Assembly: GCA_963576725.1 (NCBI GenBank) | Contig: OY755241.1 | Location: 29,142,853 to 29,206,852, forward strand | DNA from: Azorinus chamasolen | Lineage: Eukaryota > Mollusca > Bivalvia > Cardiida > Solecurtidae | DNA length: 64,000 nucleotides | Direction: 5' to 3' | In this document: positions 51,867-62,340 of the stretch, piece after piece | Layout: each line of letters begins with the position of its first letter | Position numbering within the stretch: position 1 is the first letter of the stretch | The notes under the pieces: generated by a model | Databases searched by the model: none | Told to the model about the DNA's origin: nothing | What the model saw: the letters and a program-made list of their open reading frames with translations, nothing else | Translations under genes and position numbers: made by a program

Positions 51867-52110
51867 TTTACCCTTTCCCTCATATAAATGCCTTTCCACG
51901 CATTTGCATACAGAGTAGAATCAGATCAGACGGCTCCTATAGGAGCCGTCTGATCAGGGTCTGCTCTGTTTGCCTATGGACTTTAATAGATCTGTTTCCT
52001 CTAAAATGACTACAATTTTCCATCATCCATATTTCATTATAACTATTTTGTCCATAAACATCCAGTAGGTATTGAAATTTGGAATAAACACAGAACAGAG
52101 AAAAGGTTAA
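51867..52110. mobile_element. M1 MITE, copy 1
   Basis: TTTACCCTTTCCCTCATATA to ACAGAGAAAAGGTTAA; perfect tip GCTCCTATAGGAGC at 51933-51946. Confidence 0.88.
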
Positions 52111-52274
52111 TCACCGGTAAGAATTATCTTTAGTTACCCTCTGCTATCAAATGTCAGCCAATGTAAAAGTAAAGCAACTCCAATTTCAATAAAAATTGTT
52201 AACCGTTACAATGCGGGAACCTTTGCAAGCTGTGTAGGCCTGCACTATTTGTCACAATTTTTTTCTTCTTCTTG

Positions 52275-52502
52275 TTAAACCCTTACCCTCACATTGACGA
52301 CCTTTGATGACTGTAAAAGTCACTTTGTGAAACCATTGTGATAAATAGAGCATTTGCTCCTTTGGGAGCAAATGCTCTATTTATCACAATGGTTTCAAAC
52401 TACAAACTTCTAACATTTTCCTTTTTTCTAGTTAATGCTCCTTTTCGGTAGGTTTATTCAAAGAGGTTGTATCTAAAAATAGCCTATGAGGTAATGGGTT
52501 AA
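52275..52502. mobile_element. M2 MITE, copy 1
   Basis: TTAAACCCTTACCCTCACAT to GAGGTAATGGGTTAA; tip GCTCCTTTGGGAGC. Confidence 0.88.
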
Positions 52503-52546
52503 TATTCAAAATAGAAGGAGTAACTTATAAATTATCAGCAGACTAA

Positions 52547-53039
52547 ATGTTAAAGTGTTGAACAGTTTTGATCCCGATAGAGATACCTTACGCCTTTACA
52601 AACAAGGTAGACCAAGATCAGGGTCCTGTAGGCACACTCTGACCAGGGTCTACTCTTTTTGCTTATGGAATTATTTAGATCTGATTCTTCAATATTTTCC
52701 TAGGTACATATTTCCTATGTTCATATACATGTACCATTATAAGATCATATACATGTACCATTATAATAAATCGGGTAACAGATATTTATGATGTCATTAT
52801 TTATAAACCCTTTGCTCTCTATATCTTTGCAGTTAGAGTAGACCAGATCAGACGGCTCCAATAGGAGCCGTCTGATCAGGGTCTGCTCTGTTTGCTTATG
52901 ATATAATATAGATATGATTCTCCAGTTTCTGTCATGGCCAAACATTCATGTGTCAAAGTGTTATTATAACACATTTATATGATTGATAATTATGATGTAA
53001 TTATTTCTTACATGAATATTCATGGAGGAAAGGGTCAAA
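52547..53039. mobile_element. two M1 MITEs, copy 1
   Basis: 52555-52800 (eroded hairpin, duplicated CATATACATGTACCATTATA) and 52804-53039 (hairpin GACGGCTCCAATAGGAGCCG, end CATGGAGGAAAGGGTCAA). Confidence 0.7.
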
Positions 53040-53175
53040 TGAATATTCTTCATGCTAAGAGTTTGTGAGTGTATTTTGACATCTTTAGCGAATGGAAAAT
53101 ATTAATAAACAGAACAATATCAGCAACGAATGGCAGTCAACGAGTTTGAAGCAGAGGAAAATACAACAGTGCCCA

Positions 53176-53578
53176 CTAGCTGGAGCCATCATTCTTCAAG
53201 AACAAAGAGGAGCCGAGACTTCTCTTGGGTCTGGTTTTCCTTCTCTTTTGTTTGTGTCCCACACTAGATCTGCCGGATACTCGAGGCGCTTTCATCTCCA
53301 CGTGTATCAGCTCTAACAGGTCAGAACAGAAACTGGCCACGTAGTTCTCAATAGCTGTATCCAGTTCACTATTCCTCTTATGCGATGCTATCAAATCTTT
53401 AATGTAATCCTCCGCTGACTCTTCCTCTATTTCTTCATCAAATTGTTCAATGTCTTCATCCAGATCTGCCCAGTTATTTCCAGAACGTCTGGTCACTACA
53501 GAACGTTTTACAAGTGACCTATGGCCATCCGACTGTCCGTCTTCGTCCTTTAATTGACGTCTTCCAATAATGTCAAAA
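53176..53578 (-). pseudogene. truncated copy of secreted-precursor exon
   Basis: The minus strand encodes the C-terminal about 134 residues of the protein at 60623-61183, from FDIIGRRQLKDEDGQSDGHR to the same KNDGSS stop (TAG at 53178-53176). The signal peptide, start codon and 3' splice acceptor are missing because the duplication breaks at 53578, and the sequence across the junction has a stop codon. Relative to copy 2 it has one in-frame codon insertion near the basic region and a few substitutions. The frame is still open, so the duplication appears recent. Confidence 0.85.
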
Positions 53579-54090
53579 CATTACAGCAAGGTGAAAGTAG
53601 GAGCGATCTGTTTTACTTTCACCTTGCTTTAAGCAGCCACCTGCATTTAACACAATCTACTTAAGGTAATTTAGTGGCCGTTATAGAGAGGTTTTACTGT
53701 ATTTAAAAAAGGAAAGAGAGCAGACCCAGATCAGGTGGCTCCTACAAGAGCTGTCTGATCTGGGTCTACTCTGTTTGCAAAGGCATAGAAAGGCACGTTT
53801 ATGGAGTAAAGGGCTATGCATGAAAGAGATCAAGAGAAAACTGCTGTGATTATCATGTATGAAACTGTAAAGGTTTTGAATTTGAGTGACTTGATGTCCC
53901 TTCCAGATCCAATTGTTAAAGCTATCAGTAATGACAGTAGGGGGTGGGGTGGGATGTTCTGTGTTTTGCAGACATACTTGTACATGTTATTGTTATTTGT
54001 TTCTATTTATTCTAAGATATATGTTATAGGTGTTGCAGGACTTTTCTATGTTCTACAGATATTTATGTCACTTCTCGTTTCTCTTAACAT

Positions 54091-54302
54091 TTAACTTCAT
54101 GAATATTCATGTAAGAAATAATGACATCATGATTGATTTTTATAATAGCACATGAACACAGGAATTTTGGCCATGGTGGAAACTATAGAATTAGATTTAT
54201 ATGTTATAAACAATCATAGCAGACCCTATTGGAGCCGTCTGATGTGGGTCTACACTGTTTGAATAATGGTTAGAAAGGTGTATTTATGGAGTAAATGGTT
54301 AA
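54091..54302. mobile_element. M1 MITE, copy 2
   Basis: TTAACTTCATGAATATTCAT to GGAGTAAATGGTTAA. Confidence 0.75.
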
Positions 54303-54454
54303 CGCACTGGGGCAAATTTGTGATGAACTTTGGAAACATTATTTTGCCCTGTATAGTATTGGAGGTTCAGTCATTTTACTTTCTGCTGCATAAAATTTGA
54401 TATTGCACGAATACATGTACCTATATAGATACATGTTTGCCATATATTGTCTGG

Positions 54455-54659
54455 TACAGTAAAACCCTGCTAATGCGACCACCTAAAAGAGGTATAATTC
54501 TGGACGCTAGATGCAGGTGGTAGCTTAATGCAGGACAAAAGTAATGCAGAAAGCTCCCAGAGGAGCTTTCTGAATTTCTTTTTCCCTGCATTAAGCAACC
54601 ACCTGCTTATAAAGACAACCATGTGTATTTATTAAGTGGTCACATTAGAGGGTTCTACT
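54455..54659. mobile_element. T MITE, copy 2, right terminus clipped
   Basis: TACAGTAAAACCCTGCTAATG to CATTAGAGGGTTCTACTA. A short deletion removes the last bases and flank seen in copy 1. Confidence 0.85.
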
Positions 54660-55002
54660 AGATCAGAGGCCAGAAGCTGCTCTGTTTGATTCTACAGCTT
54701 GTGCCATGTCAAACTTCATTGATAATAATACCATTTTAACAAATGAGCTGAATAATATGCATAAAGGGATTAGTTTTACATGAATATTAAAGGATGTACC
54801 CTTTCCTTCATATAAACACCTTTTCAAGCCTTTACAAACAAAGTAGACCCAGATCAGACAGCTCACAGTCTATTCAGTTTGCTTAATCTATGATAATAGA
54901 TCTGATTTTACAGTTTTTATCAAAGCCAAAAATTCCCTTGAAAAATTTACATTATAAAGATCAGGTAATGAATATTGATGATGTTATTATTGAGCAGTTA
55001 AT

Positions 55003-55231
55003 TTAACCCCTTCCCTCATAGATACGCCTTTCTACACCACTGTAGTAGTCACTTCTTGAAACCATTGTGATAAATAGAGCATTTGCTCCTATAGGAGCAA
55101 ATGCTCTATTTATCACAATGGTTTCAAACTACAAAATTCTAAAACTTTCCTTTTCTCTAGTTAATGCTCCTTTTGGGTAGATTTATTCAAAGAGGTTGGG
55201 TCTTAAAATAGCCTATGAGGGAATGGGTTAA
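55003..55231. mobile_element. M2 MITE, copy 2
   Basis: TTAACCCCTTCCCTCATAGA to GAGGGAATGGGTTAA; tip GCTCCTATAGGAGC. Confidence 0.92.
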
Positions 55232-55287
55232 TAGTATAAACCAGTGTTCTAGGTAGGAGGGATTCCCTAAATATTTCGCAACTTTTT

Positions 55288-55687
55288 ATGCCCCCATAGA
55301 CGATAGTCGGGGGGGCATATTGTTTTTGCCCTGTCTGTCTGTCTGTTTGTCTGTTTGTTTGTCAGCAACTTTAACATTGGTCATAACTTTTGAGCCAGTA
55401 TAGATAGAGACTTGATATTTGGCATACATATGTATCTCATGAAGCCGCACATTTTGAGGGGTGACGTGTCAAGGTCAAGGTCATCCTTCAAGGTCAGAGG
55501 TCAAATATTTGGGTCAAATCGCCGACTTTAACATTGGCCATAACTTTTGGACCAGTAGAGATAGAGACTTGATATTTGGCATGCTTGTGTATCTCATGAG
55601 GCTGCACATTTTGAGGGGTGACATGTCAAGGTCAAGGTCAGAGGTCAAATATATGAGGGGGCATAGTGTTTCACAAACACATCTTGT
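55288..55687 (+). mobile_element. ATGCCCCC-type element present only in copy 2
   Basis: ATGCCCCCATAGACGATAGT then GGGGGGGCATATTGTTTTTG, a CTGTCTGTCTGTTTG tract, two repeats of ACATTGGTCATAACTTTTG-like blocks with GATATTTGGCAT, and the end GGCATAGTGTTTCACAAACA then CATCTTG. Copy 1 has an uninterrupted run of T at this site. Confidence 0.9.
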
Positions 55688-56086
55688 TTTTTTATTATTT
55701 CTTCTCCAAACCCATGATTGTGAGTACTCATTTGTATCACCACAAGTAGGCAGTTTTATTGAGTAGTCACAACTATGAGTTCAGAGGAGAATTTAGATTT
55801 TACGTCTGAAATATTCGTCGTATCTGGACTTTAGTAAAGTTTTGAATTGCAAAGGAGTGAAATTGCGAGATATTATTTTATTTTCTATGCAAATTGTACC
55901 ATATGTATGTTAGAGTGAGATGTGTCCACAGTGCTATACATTACAATTGCAGTGATTAATTCTATGAAAACTAGGTTTTGTATTTCTCTGCAAAACACTA
56001 TCGTGCTGCTACTTGTTAGAATCATCTCGGAGAGACTTTTCATGCAATACATTATCATCGTAACATTGTACTTCTTTATGAGTTAT

Positions 56087-56305
56087 TTAACCCTGTGCTT
56101 CATATAAACACCTATTCATGCCTTTGCAAACAGTAGTCCCAGATCAGATGTCTCCTGTAGGAGCTGTCTTATCAGGGTCTTCCCTGGTTGCTTATGGTAT
56201 TATAAAGATGTGATCCTATAGTTTCCGCTAAGCTGAAAATTTCAGAAAATAAATGCTCATGATGTCTGTATTTCTTGCATGAATATTGAACAGGTAAAGG
56301 GTTAA
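56087..56305. mobile_element. M1 MITE, copy 2
   Basis: TTAACCCTGTGCTTCATATA to AACAGGTAAAGGGTTAA. Confidence 0.8.
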
Positions 56306-56364
56306 TTACATATTCAGTGTTAATTCTTGCTTCAATCAGTTTTTGATACGGATCAGACACTGTT

Positions 56365-56809
56365 TTACCCTTTACTCCATAAATACACATTTCCACACCT
56401 TTGGAAACACAGTAGACCCGGATCAGACGGCTCCTATTGGAACTATCTGATCAGGGTCTGCTCTGGTTGCTTATGAAAGTACAGTGAAACCCCGCTAATG
56501 CGACCACTTAATAAACAGCCACTGATGTCGTTTAAAGCAGGTGGTTGCTTAATGCAGGACGAAAGTTATGCAGAAAGCTCCTATAGGAGCTTTCTGCATA
56601 ACTTTCGTCCTGCATTAAGCTACCACCTGCCTCTGCCACCCAGAATTATTCCCCTTTTTGGTGGTCGTATTAGCGGGGGTTTACTGTATATCAATATGAT
56701 TCTACAGTTTCTGCCATGGCCAAATATTCCTGTGTTCATGTGCTATTATAAAAAATAAAATTGATTATTCATGATTTCTATCATAAATATTTATGGAGTA
56801 AATGGTTAA
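56365..56809. mobile_element. M1 MITE split by T, copy 2
   Basis: Same structure as 48948-49390; T occupies 56480-56688 with tip GCTCCTATAGGAGC. Confidence 0.85.
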
Positions 56810-57275
56810 CCCATTCTCTACTACTGACGCCTTTCTGTGCCTCTGATAAAACTCATTTTTTGAAACCATTTTGATAAATAGAGCATTTGCCACAATTGTT
56901 TCAAAACTGCACAGTTCTAAAATTCCTCTTTTCTATAGTTAATGCTCCTTGCTGTCTGATCTGGGTCTACTCTTGCTTCCAAAGGTATATATATGGAGTA
57001 TGGGTCTGAAAGAACTTCATAAATAACGATATGTAGAGCCAACATATAACCCATTCCCTCATATTGACGACTTTTGACGCTCCTGTAAAAGTCACTTTAT
57101 GAAACCATTGTGATAAATAGAGCATTTGCTCCTTTAGGAGCAAATGCTCTATTTATCACAATGGTTTCAAACTACAACATTCTAAAGAATTTCATTTTCT
57201 GTAGTTAATGCTCCTTTTGGGTAGATTCATTCAAAGAGTTTGTATCTAAGAATAGCCTATGAGGTAATGGGTTAA
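56806..57275. mobile_element. two M2 MITEs, copy 2
   Basis: 56806-57003 has the collapsed palindrome; 57046-57275 is intact with tip GCTCCTTTAGGAGC and end GAGGTAATGGGTTAA. Confidence 0.82.
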
Positions 57276-57284
57276 AGGATGTGT

Positions 57285-57440
57285 ACTCAGATACTAAAAT
57301 CATCATTTTTCTACCAAACTCTATGTTGTGACCACTCTTTAGAATTGTCGTCACAACATAGGGTTTGGTGAAGAAATAAAGAAGGTTATATTCTTGAAAA
57401 TGTTTTAATTTACACATCTTATCTGGACCTCTGGACATGT
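57285..57440. mobile_element. H element, copy 2
   Basis: GTTGTGACCACTCTTTAGAAT and CGTCACAACATAGGGTTTGG, same tip deletion as copy 1. Confidence 0.7.
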
Positions 57441-57762
57441 CAGCCATGTAGATCAAAGGTACTTGGGACCAATAGAACATTGGATTGTTGAGTTGTATCA
57501 TTTCTCGTCAGAATATGTTTTCATGTAACTGTACAAGCGAGAACCTTTTTTATTTATGCATTATAACTTATAAATACTTGTTCTATGTTAATGCATTACC
57601 TCTATGTGATGTCTTTGTAACTGTTGTAGAATTTAAAAAATTTAAACTACATTGAATAAAGATTTAGTAACAGACATTTTTTCTCCGTTATCCTATATAT
57701 ATTGCCTCTCTGTTGTCCTTTAGAACAGTAGACTTGCTTTAAAGGTGAACACTTAATGAACA

Positions 57763-57971
57763 ACCCATTCCCTCAAAGTCCTATTTTAGAACCAGCCTCT
57801 TTGAATAAATCACCAAAAAGGATCATCTACTTGAGAAAAGGAAAATAATAGAATTGTATAGTTTTGAAATAAATGTGATAAATACAGCATTTACTCCTAT
57901 AGGAGCCGTCTGATCTGGGTCTACTCTGTTTGCAAATATGTGAAAAGCGTTAATGTAAAGGAAATGGTTAA
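57763..57971. mobile_element. M2/M1 chimeric MITE, copy 2
   Basis: Identical architecture to 50330-50537, so the chimera predates the duplication. Confidence 0.85.
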
Positions 57972-58082
57972 AATGTTGTTTGGTTTCTTCGACAAGAGCA
58001 GTCTTCTTAACTTGTGACACTTGCAACTGTTGACAACAGTTTATAACTGGGTTTTTCCCCGAATTGTCTCTCATGCCCTCGG

Positions 58083-58482
58083 TTAACCCATTTCCCCCAT
58101 GATCTTTTATTACTGCAGTCCTATTCATGGACTGAATTAGTAACAAGGAAAACGCAGTGACTGACAGAAACCTCAAAATCATACCTATATTGTTCCCTAA
58201 ATCAAATTGAGCGGACCCTAGCGAGACGGCTCTTACAGGAGCTGTCTGATCTGAATCTACTCTGTTTGCAAATGTACCTCAATTTGTCTAAAAGAGGGAA
58301 TATGTTAACTCATTCCCTCATTGATGCCTCTGGAAAAGTCCATTTTTGAAACCATTGTGATAAATAGAGCATTTCATCCATAGGAGTAATTGCTCTATTT
58401 ATCACGATGGTTCCAAAACTACACAATTCTAAAATTTACTCAAATAGTTTGGGTCTAAAAACAGCATATGGAGGGAATGTGT
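58083..58482. mobile_element. M1 (58083-58308) and M2 (58305-58482), copy 2
   Basis: Adjacent elements sharing one TTAA; counterparts of 50649-51048. Confidence 0.75.
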
Positions 58483-58812
58483 CTATAAAAAGCCTGTAAT
58501 GGAATAGGTTATGGATATTGCTTGCATCAGCTCGTAAAGTTGTTTGTCTAAACGAGCAAACGTCACCCACTGTTGCCAGTTTTATCATTAACATATTGCA
58601 TGACAGGTGTTTCTTTCTTTCCATTTGTTTGATATTGTGACATATATTCCTCACCGCAAACCATTGTAAAAGGTGTAAACTTGCATTTGGGAAAACATTT
58701 CAGTTCAATAAATAGTTTATTACATAAACTAGACTACAATAAATTGATATTACACATTTATCACAGCTGTTATACAGATCTGCAGATTACAGGAGTTGTC
58801 CATCTATCAAAA

Positions 58813-59021
58813 TACAGTAAAACCCCGCTTATGCGACCACATATAAGAGGTATAATTCTAGGTGCTAGATTCAGGTGGTAGCTTAATGCAGGACAAAAGT
58901 GATGCAGAAAGCTCCTAGATGAGCTTTCTGCATTACTTTTGTCCTGTATTAAGCGACCACCTGCTTATAAAGACACCAATATTTATTTATTAAGTGGTCG
59001 CATTAGCGGGGTTTTACTGTA
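58813..59021. mobile_element. T MITE, copy 2
   Basis: TACAGTAAAACCCCGCTTATG and CATTAGCGGGGTTTTACTGTA. Confidence 0.9.
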
Positions 59022-59024
59022 CCG

Positions 59025-59165
59025 TATTTCTTCTCCAAACCCTATCTTGCTACTACTCATTAGATTCGCCAGCTCTAGCAATTCTAATGAGTAGCGGCAA
59101 GATGGGGTTTGTAGGAGAAATATAAAAAAATATTGTACTCCGATATCCGAAATACTCCTTTTAAT
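59025..59165. repeat. H-like hairpin, copy 2
   Basis: Counterpart of 51590-51735 with CTTGCTACTACTCATTAG and AATGAGTAGCGGCAAG arms. Confidence 0.65.
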
Positions 59166-59299
59166 CTGTGTACAGTTCTGGTAATAAGCATGGCACATAG
59201 AATTATGAGATTCATATGAATATTACATTTAGGATTTAATCATCTGTAGATCAAAAGTTTCACTTATACACTGAAAAATCTTAAGATCAACAATTTTAC

Positions 59300-59542
59300 T
59301 TTACCCTTTCCCTCATATAAATGCCTTTCCACGCATTTGCATACAGAGTAGACTCAGATCAGACGGCTCCTATAGGAGCCGTCTGATCAGGGTCTGCTCT
59401 GTTTGCCTATGGACTTTAATAGACCTGTTTCCTCTAAAATGACTACAATTTTCCATCATCCATATTTCATTATAACTATTTTGTCCATAAACATCCAGTA
59501 GGTATTGAAATTTGGAATAAACACAGAACAGAGAAAAGGTTA
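59300..59542. mobile_element. M1 MITE, copy 2
   Basis: Counterpart of 51867-52110; perfect tip GCTCCTATAGGAGC. Confidence 0.88.
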
Positions 59543-59706
59543 ATCACCGGTAAGTATTATCAATAGTTACCCTCTGCTATCAAATGTCAGCCAATGTAAA
59601 AGTAAAGCAACTCCAATTTCAATAAAAATTGTTAACCGTTACAATGCGGGAACCTTTGCAAGCTGTGTAGGCCTGCACTATTTGTCACAATTTTTTTCTT
59701 CTTCTT

Positions 59707-59934
59707 GTTAAACCCTTACCCTCACATTGACGACCTTTGATGACTGTAAAAGTCACTTTGTGAAACCATTGTGATAAATAGAGCATTTGCTCCTTTGGGA
59801 GCAAATGCTCTATTTATCACAATGGTTTCAAACTACAAACTTCTAACATTTTCCTTTTTTCTAGTTAATGCTCCTTTTCGGTAGGTTTATTCAAAGAGGT
59901 TGTATCTAAAAATAGCCTTGAGGTAATGGGTTAA
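59707..59934. mobile_element. M2 MITE, copy 2
   Basis: TTAAACCCTTACCCTCACAT to GAGGTAATGGGTTAA; tip GCTCCTTTGGGAGC. Confidence 0.88.
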
Positions 59935-59986
59935 TATTCAAAATAGAAGGAGTAACTTATAAACTATCAGCAGACTAAATGTTAAA

Positions 59987-60484
59987 GTGTTGAACAGTTT
60001 AGATCCTGATAGAGATACCTTACGCCTTTACAAACAGAGTAGACCAAGATCTGGTTCCTGTAGGCACAATCTGACCAGAGTCTGCTCTTTTTGCTTATGG
60101 ACTTGTTTAGATCTGATTCTTCAATATTTTCCTAGGTACATATTTCCCGTGTTCATATACATATACCATTATAAGATCATATACATGTACCATTATAATA
60201 AATCGGGTAACAGATATTCATGATGTCATTATTTATAAACCCTTTGCTCCATAAATACACTTTTCTATATCTTTGCAATTAGAGTAGACCAGATCAGACG
60301 GCTCCAATAGGAGCCGTCTGATCAGGGTCTGTCCTGTTTGCTTATGATATAAAATAGACATGATTCTCCAGTTTCTGTCATGGCCAAACATTCATGTGTC
60401 AAAGTGTTATTATAACACATTTATATGATTAATAATTATAATGTAATTATTTCTTACATGAATATTTCATGGAGGAAAGGGTCA
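59987..60484. mobile_element. two M1 MITEs, copy 2
   Basis: 59987-60236 and 60237-60484, counterparts of 52547-53039. Confidence 0.7.
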
Positions 60485-60622
60485 AATGAATATTCTTCAT
60501 GTTAAGAGTTTGTGAGTGTATTTTGACATATTTAGCGAATGGAAAATATTAATAAACAGAACAATATCAGCAACGAATGGCAGTAAAGAATTTTGAAGCA
60601 GAGGGACATACAATAGTGTCCA

Positions 60623-61183
60623 CTAGCTGGAGCCATCATTCTTCAGGAACAAAGAGGAGCCGAGACTTCTCTTGGGTCTGGTTTTCCTCCTCTTTTGTTT
60701 GTGTCCCCTAGATCTGCCGGATACTCGAGGCGCTTTCATCTCCACGTGTATCAGCTCTAACAGGTCAGAACAGAAACTGGCCACGTAGTTCTCAATAGCT
60801 GTATCCAGTTCACTATTCCTCTTATGCGATGCTATCAAATCTTTAATGTAATCCTCCGCTGACTCTTCCTCTATTTCATCATCAAATTGTTCAATGTCTT
60901 CATCCAGATCTGCCCAGTTATTTCCAGAACGTCTGGTCACTATAGAACGTTTTACAAGTGACCTATGGCCATCCGACTGTCCGTCTTCGTCCTTTAGTTG
61001 ACGTCTTCCAATAATGTCAAAAAGTCGAGACTGTCCTCTCCCAGTAGACTGTGAAGCGATGCGTCCTTTCTCGACAATGTTTGCTTTATTAACTTGACCA
61101 AGGGCCGCTGTTGACGACAGATGGATCAGACAAAACGCCATAAAAAGGCACAAAACGAACTGGCTGCTGAGAGTGATATCCAT
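60623..61183 (-). CDS. unrecognised secreted, dibasic-rich precursor (186 aa)
   Basis: I do not recognise the family. I chose the ATG at 61183 because a strong splice acceptor (tattattgcctttcag, ending at 61192) lies just upstream and the chosen Met opens a typical signal peptide (MDITLSSQFVLCLFMAFCL, cleavage probably near residues 27-29, STAALG|Q). A 5'-extended reading would be intronic. The mature part has dibasic sites at about 60-61 (RR), 78-79 (KR), 84-85 (RR), 121-122 (KR), 165-166 (RR) and 171-172 (KR), a highly acidic stretch at 92-112 and a basic tail at 158-172. One Cys (138) remains after the signal peptide. The last 14 residues after KR read SLGSSLFLKNDGSS. This layout fits a processed peptide hormone or other secretory precursor, by inference only. 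The 5' UTR exon lies upstream of 61191. Confidence 0.8.
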   Translation of the reverse strand: MDITLSSQFVLCLFMAFCLIHLSSTAALGQVNKANIVEKGRIASQSTGRGQSRLFDIIGRRQLKDEDGQSDGHRSLVKRSIVTRRSGNNWADLDEDIEQFDDEIEEESAEDYIKDLIASHKRNSELDTAIENYVASFCSDLLELIHVEMKAPRVSGRSRGHKQKRRKTRPKRSLGSSLFLKNDGSS

Positions 61184-61200
61184 GAGTCTATCTGAAAGGC
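61184..61200 (-). promoter_or_regulatory. 3' splice site before the secreted-precursor start codon
   Basis: On the minus strand attgcctttcag (AG at 61193-61192) precedes ATAGACTCATGG. The exon therefore starts at 61191, eight bases before the ATG, and the 5' UTR is split. Confidence 0.7.
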
Positions 61201-61279
61201 AATAATATAATGTAAAGTTATTCCAATCTCCTAAAAAATACATGAATTGTATAAAAGGCTTTCCTTATTTGAACTTTCA

Positions 61280-61457
61280 GGGTCCATGCTTATAAAACTT
61301 TTAGTTGAGTCTGAGAATGTTCTCAAGCATTTGATTGGTCAGATTTGAGCCTTTGGCTCAAATCTGACCAATCAAAAGCTTGAGAACTCAAATCTGACCA
61401 ATCAAAAGCTTGAGAACAAAACTCAGACTCAACTAAAAGCTTTATAAGCATGGACCC
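61280..61457. repeat. FB foldback element, complete
   Basis: GGGTCCATGCTTATAAAACT and GCTTTATAAGCATGGACCC ends; centre TTTGAGCCTTTGGCTCAAA; an extra GAACTCAAATCTGACCAATC unit in one arm. It lies about 90 bp upstream of the secreted-precursor exon, in its first intron. Confidence 0.88.
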
Positions 61458-61465
61458 AGAAATAA

Positions 61466-61726
61466 TATCATGAATATTTATTAGTTGAACCTCATACTGG
61501 AATTTGTACTGGTAGAAACTGCAGAGTTAGATCTATTATAATTTCAAAAGAAAACAGAGCAGGCCCTGATCAGAAAAGGATTTTTTTTTAGAATTTTGTA
61601 GTTCTGGAACTATTGTGATAAATAGAGCTTTTACTCCTTAGGAGCAAATACTCTATTTATCATAATGGTTTAAAAAATTGCATTTTAGATAGGTGTAGAA
61701 AGGCGTATTTATGAAGGAAAGGGTTA
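61466..61726. mobile_element. M1/M2 chimeric MITE
   Basis: M1 left half to GAGCAGGCCCTGATCAGA joins an M2 right half (AAAAGGATTTTTTTTTAGAA ... GAAGGAAAGGGTTAA). Confidence 0.75.
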
Positions 61727-61939
61727 ACCCTTTACTCCATATAATTATACACCTGTCGGCTCCTGTGGGAACCGTCTGATCAGGGTATGCTCTGTTTGCT
61801 TATGAAGTAACAGATATAATTCTACAGTTTCTGTCTTGGCCAAAAATTGACGTGTGCATGTGCTATTATAACAATTAATTCAATTAATATTAATGATATC
61901 ATGATTTCTTATATGAATATTCATGGAGTAATGGGATAA
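61723..61939. mobile_element. M1 MITE, left hairpin arm deleted
   Basis: TTAACCCTTTACTCCATATA, then CGGCTCCTGTGGGAACCGTC, end CATGGAGTAATGGGATAA. Confidence 0.72.
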
Positions 61940-62009
61940 TCTACACACTGAAAACGGATTCTAACTTTTCAGATAATACACACTAACACTATAACGTACC
62001 TTTCTCAGT

Positions 62010-62200
62010 ATTTTCAAATTATCCTAACTCCAAGACGAGATATGTGATTTGTCTTTAAACAGACAAGACGCAGTTAATGTTTTGAGCGTGCTCTTTATTG
62101 TTTTGCGAGTCACGGTCCCTCGGTCCCTTATATAGCCTCGACTAGACTGCGGGGGACATAGTTTCATCCATTATTGAGGCAGGATGGGGCCTGGGCTATC
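62010..62200 (-). mobile_element. LTR-like or promoter fragment
   Basis: On the minus strand TATATAAG (62134-62127) is followed 28 nt later by AATAAA (62099-62094) and a GC-richer stretch (GGGACCGAGGGACCGTGACTC). A TATA box and polyA signal this close is typical of LTR U3-R. No flanking coding region, terminal TG/CA or primer site was identified. Confidence 0.35.
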
Positions 62201-62340
62201 AACATGAGTATGCGGTAATCACGATGATATGTGAAGTATCTCTTTGTGGACAGGGATACTTAAATAACTAGGTGATAATCCATAATGGGCCTAATCAATT
62301 TGATATCTCCTTGCTCTTCGTGGCTATTTTGGTCTAGAGT

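Larger units (their letters stand above)
46306..53578 (+). repeat. segmental duplication, copy 1
   Basis: This 7.27-kb block matches 53581-61022 in order and orientation with few differences by eye. It begins inside a T element and ends inside the coding exon of a secreted-precursor gene at TGTCAAAA. Copy 1 has an M2 at 48209-48435 that copy 2 lacks. Confidence 0.95.
53581..61022 (+). repeat. segmental duplication, copy 2
   Basis: This 7.44-kb block repeats 46306-53578 head to tail. At the joint (53579-53580) two extra bases, CA, lie between the exon half and the T element half. Copy 2 has an extra ATGCCCCC element (55288-55687) and lacks the 48209-48435 M2. Confidence 0.95.
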
